Assembly: GCA_029532415.1 (NCBI GenBank) | Contig: JAQOTA010000053.1 | Location: forward strand, 186,001-250,000 | Reading direction: 5' to 3' | Source of the DNA: Marasmius tenuissimus | Lineage: Eukaryota; Basidiomycota; Agaricomycetes; Agaricales; Marasmiaceae | DNA length: 64,000 bases | Shown here: positions 13,057 through 24,535 of the stretch, piece after piece | Numbering within the stretch: the stretch's first letter is position 1 | How the letters are laid out: every line of letters starts with the position of its first letter | Translations under genes and position numbers: made by a program | The notes under the pieces: model-generated | What the model saw: only the letters and a program-made list of their open reading frames with translations | What the model was told of the DNA's origin: nothing | Database searches by the model: none

Positions 13057-14704
13057 ATGTCTTCGCAACGGTCGGTCTCTTCCAGAATTGCTAATCCATC
13101 GCTTTCATTTTATTCGTGAGTATCTATCTCTGTGTGCGTCTCTGTGTTTACTGATTGCTTCAATCGTTGCTCAACTTAGTGATGGTCGGACCTTTCCCAC
13201 AGAGTTGCTCAAGGAGATTTTTGGCTGCTTTGATCCAGATCTAGAGGAGGGTAAAACGGAGCTTCGAAAACTCCTCACCGTTAACGTTCAGTGCTTCCAT
13301 ATTTGCGCTAGGCTCCTATACCAGCGGGTTAAATGGCCGACCTATATCAAGTTGTTCGAGCGCTATCCTTTTTTTGTAGAGTGCGACATGCGCGATTTTC
13401 GTTACGTGGAGGTTGTTCGAACGTTGGTCCTTGGTGGAGAAGGAAGCGAAGGTCACGACGCCACAGAATGGAAGCTCGACGAAGTGTGCTATGCGGTTTC
13501 CCATTTCACGGAACTGCGTTCACTGTCCATCGACCGAACTACCATCCCTGCCCACAGCTTCACCGATATCATCACGACTCTACCCCGCCTCGAACACTTC
13601 CACTGTCGCAGTTTGGACGATGAGCTAAATCCCTATTTGTTCACTCCATGCCGTTTTCCTTGGGGATACCCTATTCCTCACGCTCCCAATCTCACAGTCA
13701 TCGAGCTCCACCAGATCGACGTGAATGAACGCTTTGGGTACCCTGATGAGGGGGTTATTGCCTTGGCTGCACTGTCAAGTCTGTCCAACATTACCACTCT
13801 ACGTGTGGATCTTCCTTCTTGGGAGTCTCTACTCGAGGGAAGACGATACTGTGGATTAGGTCTCCCCATATCGCTCCGTGAGCTGGTAATCCTCCCCAGA
13901 CCCGAAGACCACATGATCATCAATCCCGACATGGACATTGAAGGTGCCCAGTTACTCGCAGCACTACAGCCCTGCGTCACTTCCCTAGAAATTCTCCGCA
14001 TCCTCACGCCGTACGTCGAGAGTCCTATGTCTCAGGCCCCAATTCTCAAGTTCGATCGCCTGAAGGAGTACGTAGGGCCAGAAGCGATTCTCCGACACTT
14101 GGATTTCCCGATGGAAGTGGAAGTTGTGTGGGTCTCTTGCCGGAGTCGTCTCGTCGGAATTGATCCCTCGGTCGCCGGAGACCTCCTGAGTTTCTCGCGT
14201 CTCCGCTTCCTCAGCGTCGGGGCTTGGGATCTCAAAAGACATACCCTCCACAGTTTGCTTACTCAGTTGCCTCATCTCAGGGAATTGTCTATTACCCCCC
14301 TCGCTTCGCTCGACAAGGTGTGTATGTTCTGTTTGAATTATGCAGTCTATTCACCATTTCCGCCCAAAACCTAGGACGACCTTTTGAAGATGACTCCGGT
14401 CCTATCAGCATGCAAGGACTTGAGAGCCATCTCCCTCGTCTGTCCCTTCAGCCTTCCCACAAGCGTCTATCTGGAGGTCTTGGAAGCTTGGTCTTCTCAG
14501 GCTCCTGGACTCCAGTCTGTAAGGTTTGAGTCTGGGCATACATGGCACCGCTCCCCTCCATCACACAATCAGAATGTCATTAGTGGTTGGTGGTTGGGAG
14601 GTTGGCAATGGTGGACTATTACGACCTGTCTGTTTCTCCCTGATTCTTATGCGTCCTTATACGAAGGAATCTCTCCTCGCTTCGCACCCTTCATCACAGC
14701 CTAA
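13057..14704 (+). CDS. F-box protein, copy 1 of inverted pair
   Basis: Exons 13057-13115, 13180-14317 and 14375-14704 encode about 508 residues. The N-terminus carries an F-box-like segment (FPTELLKEIFGCFDPD, then LLTVNVQCFHICARLLYQ). It is followed by leucine-rich, LRR-like stretches (LRSLSIDRT, LPRLEHFH, LRFLSVGAWDL, LPHLRELSI) typical of fungal F-box substrate receptors. Such proteins bind Skp1 in SCF ubiquitin ligases and recruit substrates; the substrate is unknown. The first intron splits the Ser codon before the F-box. The minus-strand gene at 19315-20937 is a close paralogue with the same exon plan, and the last third plus the second intron is almost identical in DNA. Confidence 0.8.
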
Positions 14705-15192
14705 ATCACTATATGTTTCTCTTCTCCTCACTATACTGTTTGTCTACGTTATACCGGTCCCTGTACCTCCATCCTTCCGCTTTAATACGTTCTCTATAAT
14801 CGCATTCTTATCTAAGTTTCTGTTATGTACCGTAAATTAAAGTTTAGATAATTGATCACCGCTACCTGTTGATAATCTTGAAACACCGTTCAGACGCGTA
14901 CCCTCGCCTATCCTCAGCTGGTCCCTGCGTGGGCTCTCACTTGAGTCTTGACGTCGAGATCGACACTTCTCTCCTCCCTCTCTCATCTCTCTCGCCATTC
15001 ATCGCAGCGCCTTGTGCCCCTGCAGTCGCTCCGCTCATTGACTCGGGCTCGTGAACAACGCGGATAATTATGAAACTCTGGGGAGGGTCAGACCATCGGC
15101 ATCGCTTGCTCATTGTGCGCGATCTCAGCCAGATCAATATGGAAGCCTTCATGCGTATTCCTTTTTCTACTTGTAATCTCCCTCACTCGTAG
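14705..15192. other. intergenic, no gene seen
   Basis: Spacer between the F-box gene and the convergent gene ending at 15193. AT-rich 3' flank with no supported reading frame. Confidence 0.5.
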
Positions 15193-16233
15193 CTAACTCT
15201 TATATCTCAGCACCTCCCAGCAGTGTAGATTGGCGGAGTATCGCGAGGGCTTGGGTTGGACGGCAGAGGTGTACCCCTCTTTTTCCGATTCGCCCTCTTC
15301 ACCTTCTCGTATTTCTTCCTCAATCCTTTTTTTCGCCCTGTCTCGTGCTGCCGCATTGTGAACGAAAATCCACTTGGTAGACACGAAATAGCTGTCCCGT
15401 CTGCAAATAGGACCTATGGACGATGAGTCATTGGCTCCAGAGTTCAATAACGCAGAACCTCCATGGAACAAATCCCAGCTGGTTGGGTTGAAGCAGCGGT
15501 CTCGCCATTGAATAGCACAATTAGCGTAGTACAGCTCACAAGTTAGAAGGCACGCCTCGTCGAGGTTAAAACCCTTGGTCAAATAAACCTGCCGTCCGTG
15601 TAGATCATCTTTTAGCTTAATAGAACGTGGAAAGCTACCTACAGGACAAGGATCCTTGCTGGTCCACTTCTGAGATATACGCGCGTGAGCAACGTCAAAC
15701 GTGACAGGCGTTGTCCGCCTACCGTGTCATCTGGATCCTGAATATCTTCCTTAACACGACGATAGAGATGTCCATGAGTAGCTACTAATGCAAGCCATGC
15801 ACAAGCTGTCTAAAGGGGTATTAAGGCTAGCGATCCTTCGGAAATGAGAGGAACGCCGTACTTCGTAGTTGTGTTTACGGTCGTGCGGGTCCATGTTGAA
15901 ATCACCAGGCTTTTTTCATAGCCCGGTAGCTTGTGGGAGTAGAGGGTCATCGGTCTGGTCCAACATCGCAGCATCCTGCCAGTAACAAGATTGCATTAGC
16001 CCATAGTCACGGCCACAAACCTGACTCACTTCAGTGTCATTGATTCCAAGCCCCACCTCCAATTCATCGTCGACTTGCCCCATTTCTGATCCAACACGGC
16101 TCAGCGTTGAGTTCGGATTCTCGACATAACCGGGAACGAACCTCCATGCCCATTTCTCTGTATAAGCTCACCATTAGCTCGCTGTCGCTGTAGCTGTCGT
16201 TACAACGGAATCCACATATCGCGTACTAGTCAT
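15193..16233 (-). pseudogene. hypothetical gene interrupted by an in-frame TGA
   Basis: I do not recognise the family. A spliced frame starts at the ATG at 16233 (MT, splicing to KKWAWRFVPGY) and runs through several short exons. It ends in a final exon 15193-15582 that encodes KGFNLDEACLLTCELYYAN and a C-terminus rich in Glu/Lys. The exon around 15900 reads ...QATGL, TGA, KKPGDFNMDPHD in one frame, with the TGA at 15918-15916. A single C-to-T change in a CGA codon would explain it. The alternative is that a shorter intact gene starts at the ATG at 15894 (MDPHDRKHNYE). The product has no signal peptide or membrane segment. It lies divergent to the oxygenase gene and between the two inverted F-box copies. 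Confidence 0.5.
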
Positions 16234-17361
16234 CTTGCCTTTTTTCCTCTGAAGCGAACGACGGAGATGAGACTGTAGCCCATAAAGATACACAGCTAAA
16301 GCTGACCTTCGGATTCCTTGAGTTCTGTCAAGAATATATGAGATCAGAGATAGAAAGCGAGTATAGAGGAAATAACGCGCGTACTTTGCTCGTTCAGTCA
16401 AGTTCGATCCGCTGTATAGATTCTTGCTCCACGATCGACTCGTTTTACGCGGGGACTACCATTTTCCCAGAAGTTGCCGATAGACCGTTGCGCGTATTCC
16501 AAACTTGTTATAGGTTCCCAGCTGGATACGGATGCCCAATGGATGGTTATTGCCTCACCATGATTCACGAACTTGGTATACTGCGCGTTCACTCCAGGGG
16601 GACAATGCAGCCGCTGTCAATGAGATACATCAAGCATCTGGTGACATACAGATGCTGCAGCAGAGTTACCTTTACTCTGTATTGCTAGCAAAGCGGCAGT
16701 ATTTGCAACCTCTAGTAAGAGATTTGAGTTATCCATTCGCCGTTCGAGGTTTGTTTCGCCGCACGTATGTAAGCTGAGAAAGAAAAATAGGTTTCGGTCA
16801 AGACAACAGCGGGCCAAGACTCCTCAAAGAAAATTCCGTTTCGCTGGCCATCCGTGGATTTCTGGTGAAAGCTGTGGTCGGTAGATCAAGATGGCAGAGC
16901 CGGTGTCCCAGTGTACAAGGGCTAAAACGAGAAGGAGTACTCCGACGAAGCCAATAGCGTAGTCTATTAGCTCAGTTCAAGTAACAAAAGCCTGTGAGAG
17001 AAATGGATGAATGAGGTTAGGTGCAGTACAGAAGATGGCATTGGCACTCGCGGTGGTGACACTCTCCTAGGCGTTTGCCGAGAACGTGACAAGTTCATCT
17101 TTCCTCCTACTAGTACTTACTCCTCTTTTTTGTCCTCCACTGGTGTGGCACATCCAGGTGAGTCGCATTGCTCATCACGAGTTTGTGGCATCCATCGCAT
17201 GGCATTCTTATTTTGAGCTGTCTTCTTCCATACGGAATCGCTCCCGGGTCCAAGGGCAGAAGGCAGCTCGAAATGTGAAATTCATCGGGTTGGGTGGCAC
17301 ATACTATTACTTGAGCAAACCTCTGTCGACCCTTACTGACAGCCTCTACAGTTTATTTTTC
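16234..17361. other. divergent intergenic region, possible upstream exons
   Basis: About 1.1 kb between two divergent genes. Open frames exist on both strands, including a hydrophobic one just upstream of 17362 that stays in frame with the oxygenase gene. That gene may therefore start earlier than called. Nothing else can be supported. Confidence 0.4.
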
Positions 17362-18912
17362 ATGTCTGAAGGCTGTCAGGTGCGTAGAAACTCAAATATA
17401 CACCCGCTTTACTGATCGTCGTTGTTGTAGACAAGGAGTGGGCGCCGTTACGTCGAGTTTTGGCCAGAACTCGGGAACGTCGAGATTGTGACCATCAAAC
17501 CTTCGTGCCCTCCGCTCGAAAGCCTACTGCAACAGGCACTAGAGCGGGAAGCCCAGCCCCTTGACGATCCTCTGGAGCACTTTGACAAAGATACCGCCTC
17601 CCAATCGACGTTAGATCCAGCTCCCACTCTGTTCGCCAAAAAACGAACTGCATCTGACGATGAGGGCACAGCGCAACCACGGAAAGGACACAATACACAC
17701 CGACACGCGAAACGGCGGAAGCGTCGAGATGACCAGGTACACACAGATGGGCACCTTCACTCCTACCACCTCTCAGCTATCCAGGCCTGTCAAACAGTCG
17801 CGAGCTCTTTGAATGTAGTTCGACTTCCTGCAGCGAGCGGGGGGTTTATCGGGCAGGATATCACTGGACCTAGTCGCAACGTACGGGATGCTGACTGGTA
17901 CAGGTCTCAGCCAGATTGGGACTACGTGGAGTGGGATGGAAGGTACGCACGTCGCGCTCCAATTTACCTATATTCAAACCTCATATTTCTAGCAAAGCTC
18001 TTTTACTGGTGGACGAGGCGCAACGAATATTTCTGGTGGGGTTGAAAAACGTGCAAGACCCGTCATACGCAAAAGACATGGTCAAAGTAGCCAACCTTCT
18101 TGAAGGCGCTCGAACGACGAGGCTCCAGCTCAAAAAGTCAGATTTGACCCATCTTCGGGGAGAAGGATTTGCTGCTGCAGCTACGGGTTGGTCTATGGGC
18201 GGGGGGCAGGATAGCGTCACACACAGTGCGGGGAAACATGAGCAAGTCATGCAGGACCTCATACGCGAACCGTGCATTCGGCGATTGGCTTCCACGCAAG
18301 ACGGTGAGTACTTACGCGTCTCCTTCTGCCGTTTTGATCTGTTTACGCTATCTTACAGCCGGCTTTGCCTGCTGGTCGTTTAAAAACTACCAGTATTACC
18401 AGAAGGCTATGTGCGAACTCGAATCATCAATTCAAGGGTTCAAACCCAATTTCGACCGCAGTCAGTTCGCATCCATCACCTGCAATTTCGGGCCACAGGT
18501 CTGCACCTCAATCCACACCGATGCTAAGAATTGCTCACATAGCATGTGTGCAATCACCGCCGTCGGCCAGTTTCAATCGTCGAAGGGCGGTCATCTTGTC
18601 CTTCCCGACCTCAAAGTCATCATCGAATTCCCTTCTGGCTGCACGTTTCTCCTACCCTCTGCCATACTTCGCCACGGTAACACCCGCATCCAAAAGCACG
18701 AAACTCGTTATTCCGTCACCCAGTACAGCGCTGGCGGGATCTTCCGATGGCTTGAGTATGGCCAGCGAACAGAGGAGCAGTTTCGACGCCAAGATCCATC
18801 GGGCTTTCGGAAGGCTATGGAAGAACGTGAAGGACGCTGGTCACGGATGATCAACATGTTCGTCACTTTGGATGAGATTCGTAGCTACCATGGTGTCAGT
18901 CAGCATACATAA
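17362..18912 (+). CDS. TET/JBP-like Fe(II)/2-oxoglutarate dioxygenase (fungal expanded family)
   Basis: Exons 17362-17379, 17431-17942, 17993-18303 and 18359-18912 give about 464 residues. The last exon holds a double-stranded beta-helix core. It has an HxD iron motif (HTD, about His333 and Asp335), the strand GGHLVLPDLK, the distal iron His in SAILRHGNT (about 386), and Arg in TRYSVTQYSAGG (about 397) for 2-oxoglutarate. A GWSMGGGQ motif lies upstream. The order and wording match the Agaricomycete TET/JBP-like family that I know as lineage-expanded and often linked to KDZ transposons. Members are proposed to oxidise 5-methylcytosine or a related base. The N-terminal half is basic (KRRKRRDD), suiting DNA binding or nuclear entry. 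All catalytic residues look intact. No transposase is visible nearby. The start is uncertain. The substrate is inference. Confidence 0.8.
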
Positions 18913-19314
18913 GTACGTTTGGTACATTCGTCGTACGGTACTCGTTGTTTACTCCTTATTTTACCGCTAGATATCGTTCCATTGTACGCTCACTTCTTAG
19001 AGCGGAAATGTCTCCTTACATAGTCAGTGATGCAGGTCATGTACAAGATATGTGGAATTTGAGCCCCCACTTGTTGACCTGATAGGCTAAGCTTACCGTC
19101 AGAGATCCACGAGATGAACCCTGCAATGACCATGACCACGAGCCACCGCAAGGGGAAGAGAGAGGCAACAGCTGTCAATTATTCAGATATACGATACATA
19201 GCAGAAGATTGGAAAAATAAGTGATTATTATTATTAGAGAGAACCGATCAAAGTTTGGAAGAGGTCTAGGGAGTAGTGAAACATAAATCAAGAGGATATT
19301 AAGCGAAAGGTAGA
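18913..19314. other. convergent spacer, no gene seen
   Basis: Spacer between the convergent oxygenase and F-box genes. It holds an AT-rich 3' flank and no supported frame. Confidence 0.5.
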
Positions 19315-20937
19315 TCAAGCGATCTGAGCTGAGATGTAAGGTGCGAAGAAAGGAGAAACTTCCATGTGCAATAACGCATAATAGTCGGGAAGAAACAGAC
19401 GTGTTCTGACAGCCCACGAACTCCAGCCACCATTGGCATCCTGATTGTCTGATGAAAGAGAACGATGCCAAGTATTCTCGGACTCGAATCTGACAGACTG
19501 GAGTCCAGGAGCCTGAGAAGACCAAGCTTTCAAGACCGCCAGATAGTCGTCCGACGGGAGGGCTAAGGGACAGACGAGGGAGATGGCTCTCAAGTCCTTG
19601 CATGCTGATAGGACCGGAGTCATCTTCAAAAGGTCGTCCTAGATTTTAGGCGTAAACAGTTAATAGACTGCATAATTCAAACAGAACATACACACCTTGT
19701 CGAGCGAAGCGAGGGGGGTAATAGACAATTCCCTGAGATGAGGCAATTGAGTAAGCAAACTGTGGAAGGTATGTCTTTTGAGATCCCAAGCCCCGACGCT
19801 GAGGAAGCGGAGACGCGAGAAACTCAGGAGGTCTCCAGTGACCGAGGGATCAATTCCGACGAGACGACTCCGGCAAGAGACCCACACAACTTCCACTTCC
19901 ATCGGGAAATCCAAGTGTCGGAGGAACCCTTCTGGCCCTATGTACTCCTTCAAGGAATTGAGCCTGAGAATTGGGGCCGTGGGGGACCTAGGTCTATCGA
20001 CGTACGGCACGATGATATGGAGGAACTCTAGGGAAGCAGCACAGATTTGTAGTGCCACCAGCAACTCGTCGGGGTCGAGGTCGCTATGGGGGGCAATCAA
20101 GGGGTCCCCGAGTCTGGGCAGGATAACAAGTACGCGGAGCGATCCTGGGAGATGCAACTTGTAGTCGTAGTTCCTTCCATTACACAGCGACTGCCAAGAG
20201 AGGATATCCACACGTAGGGTGGTAAGGCTTGGTAGGCATGACAGTGCAGACAAGAGAATAACTCCATTGTCAGGGCACCCGAAGCGTTCATCTACGCTGA
20301 TCTCGTAAAGCTCTATAGTTGTCAAGTTGGGAGCGTGAGGAATGGGGTTGTTCCAAGGCCAACGGCTTGGAGTGAATGAATAAGGGTCCAGCCCTTTTTC
20401 CGAGCTGCGAGTGTGGAAGTGTTCGAGGCGAGGTAAAGCCTCGATGATATCGGTGAAGCTGTAGGCAGGAATGGCGGTTCGGTCGATGGACAATGAACGC
20501 AGTTCCGTGAACTGAGTAACCGCGGTGTACACTTCATCGAGGTTCCATTCTGTAGCGTCACGACCTTCACCTTCTTCTCCCCCAAGAACCAACGTCCGAA
20601 CGACTTTCGCGTAACGAAAATCGCGCGGGCCACGACCAAAGAAAAGATGGGACTTGAACAACTTGATATAGGTCGGCCATTCAACCCGCTGGTATAGGAA
20701 CCTAGCGCAGATATGGAAGCACTGAACGTTGACGGTGAGAAGTCTTCGAAGTTCCGTTTTACCCTCCTCCAGATCTGGATCAAAGTAGCCAAATATCTCC
20801 TCTAGCACCTCTGTGGGAAAGATCGTGCTGTAGCTTATATGATCAAAAGGTCAGAGAATGCAAAGGGGGCTGCAGAGGACCACTTACGACCGCGGGGGCA
20901 GAGACGATCGAGACAAGACTGGCAATCGGGCGCTCAT
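19315..20937 (-). CDS. F-box protein, copy 2 of inverted pair
   Basis: Exons 20937-20888, 20827-19696 and 19638-19315 encode about 501 residues. F-box-like start FPTEVLEEIFGYFDPD, then LRR-like leucine repeats as in copy 1 at 13057-14704. The two share intron positions and phases. The third exon and the end of the second are nearly identical in DNA, while the 5' two-thirds has diverged more and the first exon is quite different (MSARLPVLSRSS here, MSSQRSVSSRIA in copy 1). Likely an SCF substrate receptor; the partner is unknown. A second, similar first exon with its own ATG and donor lies upstream at 21078-21029, so alternative starts are possible. Confidence 0.8.
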
Positions 20938-20974
20938 GTGTGGTAGGTAGAGGTCGCAGAATTCGGCGCTGTCG

Positions 20975-21078
20975 TTGTTACGATTATGAGGTCAGAAGAT
21001 GCAAAGGGGGTTATAGAGGACCACTCACGACCGCTGGAGCAGAGACGATCCAGGCGAGACTGACAGTTGGGAAGACAT
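20975..21078 (-). repeat. duplicated first exon and intron start of the F-box gene
   Basis: A block of about 100 bp just upstream of F-box copy 2 repeats that gene's first exon and the start of its first intron. It holds an ATG at 21078 (MSSQLSVSPGSSLLQRS) and a GT donor in the same phase. It could serve as an alternative first exon spliced to 20827, or be a dead duplication. Its peptide is closer to the first exon of F-box copy 1 than the proximal exon is. Confidence 0.6.
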
Positions 21079-22166
21079 TGCTCAATCCCAAGTGTGAAAG
21101 AGATCGGCTTTTATATGTATGGCCACAAAGACGTCAGCGGAATCGGAACCGGAATGCGGAGGCTGAGCATAGATTTTGAGCATGCATGGACCCATCGAAC
21201 AAATGGCCGAGTTAAACGCATCGGGGGATGATGAACCTGAGATCTGAGTGATGAATGTAGATTTGAGGGGTTTCCCCCTTTGGAGACGATGAGTTGTTAA
21301 TCAGACAAAATCAGCTCATCGCTCCTGCCTGGTATGCTTGGGTCCCGATTGCCGATTGCAAACAATATTGATCTGTTAATGGACTGTTATGTCAGCTTGA
21401 GTTCCTGTGAAGATACGAAGTGGGTTTCAGAGAAGAGGCAATAGGAGTTGGGAGCAACACATTGCGGAAGATCACCTCCGCGCCGATCCTTCTTGCTGTA
21501 TTTACCACTTATACCATGATTGTCGCGTCCCCGGTATATGGTAGAATTGCTACAAGGTATCCCCAAGATTCCGTAAAGTCCATCAATGGGTGCATGTATC
21601 GTACTGGATCTGGCGTGGAAAGATAAGAACGGCCCTGTCCAAACCGAATCTTAGGAGTGTTCTTAGGCCTGGTCCGCCAGAGTCTGCATCAAGATTGCCA
21701 GGGTGCCGAATTGGGGCTTTTGACAAGCAGCGCAGACGACAGTTTGCCGTAGGGGCCGAGACAAGGAGAAACGAGCCCATTCATGAGGTGCAGACAAGCT
21801 TGGCAGCGCGAGCATGGAACAGTAAGTGCTAGTAGAACGAGAAAGTGTACGATCACGTTGATAGTAACAGAGACCAGACAGCCCGTGACAGTGTAGAATT
21901 GTCCTGAAAGAGTTTGTTGCCAACGCTGCCTGTCGAGGCGACAACAGGTGCCGGTGATCAAGGCCTCCCAGTGGCAGTCGCACCTGTGCAGCGTGGGGAC
22001 ATCTGGGAATATCGCGTGGAAATCCAGGCCGGGTTTTGGGAGGTGTGGGGTCACGAGGAGTTGCAAGGAAGTTGCAAGGACTTCGTGTGTTTCAGGTTTG
22101 ATATGCTATAAGTATATCTAATTCCGAAGTCGTCGACGCGGAACCCTTCGGCTCTTCAATCAGTTT
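21079..22166. other. intergenic, no supported gene
   Basis: About 1.1 kb. A short plus-strand frame (21420-21626) with a hydrophobic middle and several minus-strand frames around 21.7-22.0 kb exist, but none shows exon structure or family features that I trust. Confidence 0.4.
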
Positions 22167-22686
22167 TCATTCTAATACTCGCAGAAACGTACACAGAAAA
22201 TGGGAAGAGATACTACGAAGTAAACACCTTGCTGACACGAAGTCACTTATGGCACCACGTCGTGCTATACTATCAGAGCGAACGATTGTCGATTCATGCA
22301 GCGAATGGCAATTGTTGAATGAATGCAGGTAATGTCGCTGCGTGTTGTAAAACCATAGCTTTGGCGAGTCCAAGCCATACAACGATACTTTCGCCGGAGC
22401 CGGAAGTGGTATGATATGCAGAAATCTAGGGAAGTCGTAATCGCCACGAGCAGGGAAGAGAGCGCCAGTTGAGAGGTTGAGGTTGGTGGAACCATTCAAT
22501 CCACCCTGGTGCAGGAGCTATTGCTATTGTTAGAAACGGCAGAAGGAAAGGGAGAAAGTAGCTACTCACCGACAGCGTCCTCATGACCTTCCCCGAGCAA
22601 TTCCACCTGCCCGGAGCAAAGAGTGTCCAGCTAAGAGCCCGACCAACCCTGGTCAGTAGGCAAGTAGCCAGAAAACTTGCATCCAT
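22167..22686 (-). CDS. possible small two-exon hypothetical gene
   Basis: An ATG at 22686 opens MDASFLATCLLTRVGRALS; a good donor (gtgagtag) after MRTLS joins an acceptor ending caatag. It continues LLHQGGLNGSTNLNLS to a stop at 22167, about 149 residues. No recognised domain and no clear membrane segment. The open frame and neat splice signals are the only support; chance is quite possible. Confidence 0.25.
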
Positions 22687-23638
22687 CCTGGCGTACTTAG
22701 GCCAGCCCGGGAGGTGGATGAGACCAGGTCGAGATGCAGCAGCTCATACATAACACTGTCACAAATCTGAGGTGCGCGCTCGTACTCCGGTCCTACGCTT
22801 CCCTCGATTGCATATTCCGTTTCAATAGAGGCCCGAGTCGGCGGTAAGTGCTAGAGTGTGGAGGTGATTCCAGAAGTGAGAGTAGAAAGATAGAAAAAAA
22901 AGACAGCCAGAACATACATCTGAGCTGAGTCGCGAATGCGAATGCTGCGGTCGAGAGACTCAGAGAGTGAGGGTCGAAGCTGAAGCGCTGAAGTCTAAGA
23001 TTGGTCGTCCGACGTCGACTCGTGTCTCACAAAGCCTCTCACAACACGTGCATGCGGAACCGGCCCGATTGCTAACTTGAACAAGTAGTATTCGTGCTAT
23101 GGATCCCCGACTCTCTAACTCTCTTCGTTGTCTCAACTTCGCTCGTCGCAAGACTATACTACTCAAGGTTCTTCCCCTTCGTGCTTGCTTGGTTCAAGGA
23201 AGGAGCAGATTCGGAGCAGATGATGAAGGGAGTCCATCAAACCTCGCCCGATGTCGAAAACACAGATGTTGCGTTTGGCGTTTATCTACTAGTACATATA
23301 CTTACAGAGGCGACGGCCAAAAGACTGATGCGCCCGTTTGGGAAGCCGTACCAGATAGTGTGTAATACGAATTGTTCTTTCCATCAACTACCTGAAGAAC
23401 TCAGTGAGGGCGCAATGGCTATCTGAAGCCGGCGTTCTGATTGAAAATTTGGGGCACGTAGTGCATTGTGATCTCTGTATACCGATAAGAACGTAGAAGT
23501 AGCTGTAGCTGTGGATTGTAGCTGTAGATCAGTGTATACGAGTCAACAGGAGACTAAGTCTTCTTTCAAATCGCTTGAACGCAAGCATGAGACCGTTTAT
23601 AGGGTGTATCAGCAAAAGATGAACTCATATTTCGGGAA
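22687..23638. other. intergenic, only weak frames
   Basis: A plus-strand frame ending near 23426 contains a hydrophobic start and a plausible soluble tail, but it lacks a clear ATG in frame and has no recognised motif. No call. Confidence 0.4.
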
Positions 23639-24535
23639 TTAGTACTCTATCAGAAAATTTATGGTCGTGAATTCCCTAGCAATCAAGATGCTGTCGAGAT
23701 AGACTCTCAACCCCCTCCATGCCGCCGTAAATGCTGCAGTCTCCAAGCGTGCGTCGTCGAGGCCGTTGTAATTTCCGCTTGGAACCATCAGCGTTTCCTT
23801 GAACTCCGCATAGTCGACCTCATTGCGGAATCTGAACGTCCTTGCTTGGATATCACTATCGACGTTCCCGTCTGGTGTGCCAACAAAGCTCTCGATACGC
23901 AGAGTATACGTTCTGAGCACCTATATGTTTCATATCTGTAGTTAGGAGGCTGAGACTGTAAGGGCATTCCTGTCGGGCACGTACTTCATCGAAAACCCCT
24001 TCCAAATTGACCAGATAACGCTCCATATTATCGGAGTCGCCTCCAAACACGTTAGCCACAATCCATCCTATTGGGGATGTGGCCTCAGTTGATTGTTCCG
24101 GCCTGAGTAGGGGAAACAATTACTCACGATTGCTCCCGAGCGATACCACCATGACTGTCGCTCTTTCGCGAACTGGAACATCGGAGTCGGAATTGAGAAT
24201 ATCGACGTCGCCGCAGGAGATGTAGGATACCGCAAAATGCATCGATTTTGGCGCTGGCGGAGGAGGGTTTGCTGCGGCGTTCACTACATCATTACCCACA
24301 TGGTTATGGACTGGAAAAACTTGGGCTCCGGCTGGGTAAGTCGATTGAGTTGTGATAAAACAATGGCTACAAGCTGTAGGCTCACCCTGTGCATTGTTCG
24401 CAGGCTGCAGAACCGAGCGTCTCCTCAGTCGTCCAGGCGAACCGTTGACCGCTGTAGAGAAAAAGAGTGGTCAGCTTCCTCGACACCACTGGTGGCTTCA
24501 GCACTACGATCGACTCGCCTGGTCCCCTTCTCCAT
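23639..24535 (-). CDS. hypothetical protein, about 260 residues
   Basis: I do not recognise it. Exons join in frame from an ATG at 24535 (MEKGTRRVDRSAEATS) through a Pro-rich stretch. A well-formed soluble part follows (MHFAVSYISCGDVDILNSD, then SNRWIVANVFGGDSDNMERY, then VDYAEFKETLMVPSG), ending NFLIEY at 23639. Introns have good GT-AG ends and phases agree. The first is only 35 nt, so the start may differ. No signal peptide or membrane segment. Confidence 0.5.

Noticed and set aside
16398..16817. Small minus-strand gene (MDNSNLLLEVANTAALLAIQ..)
   Set aside because: Splice choices are ambiguous, frames close quickly and the overlapping plus-strand frame is equally good.
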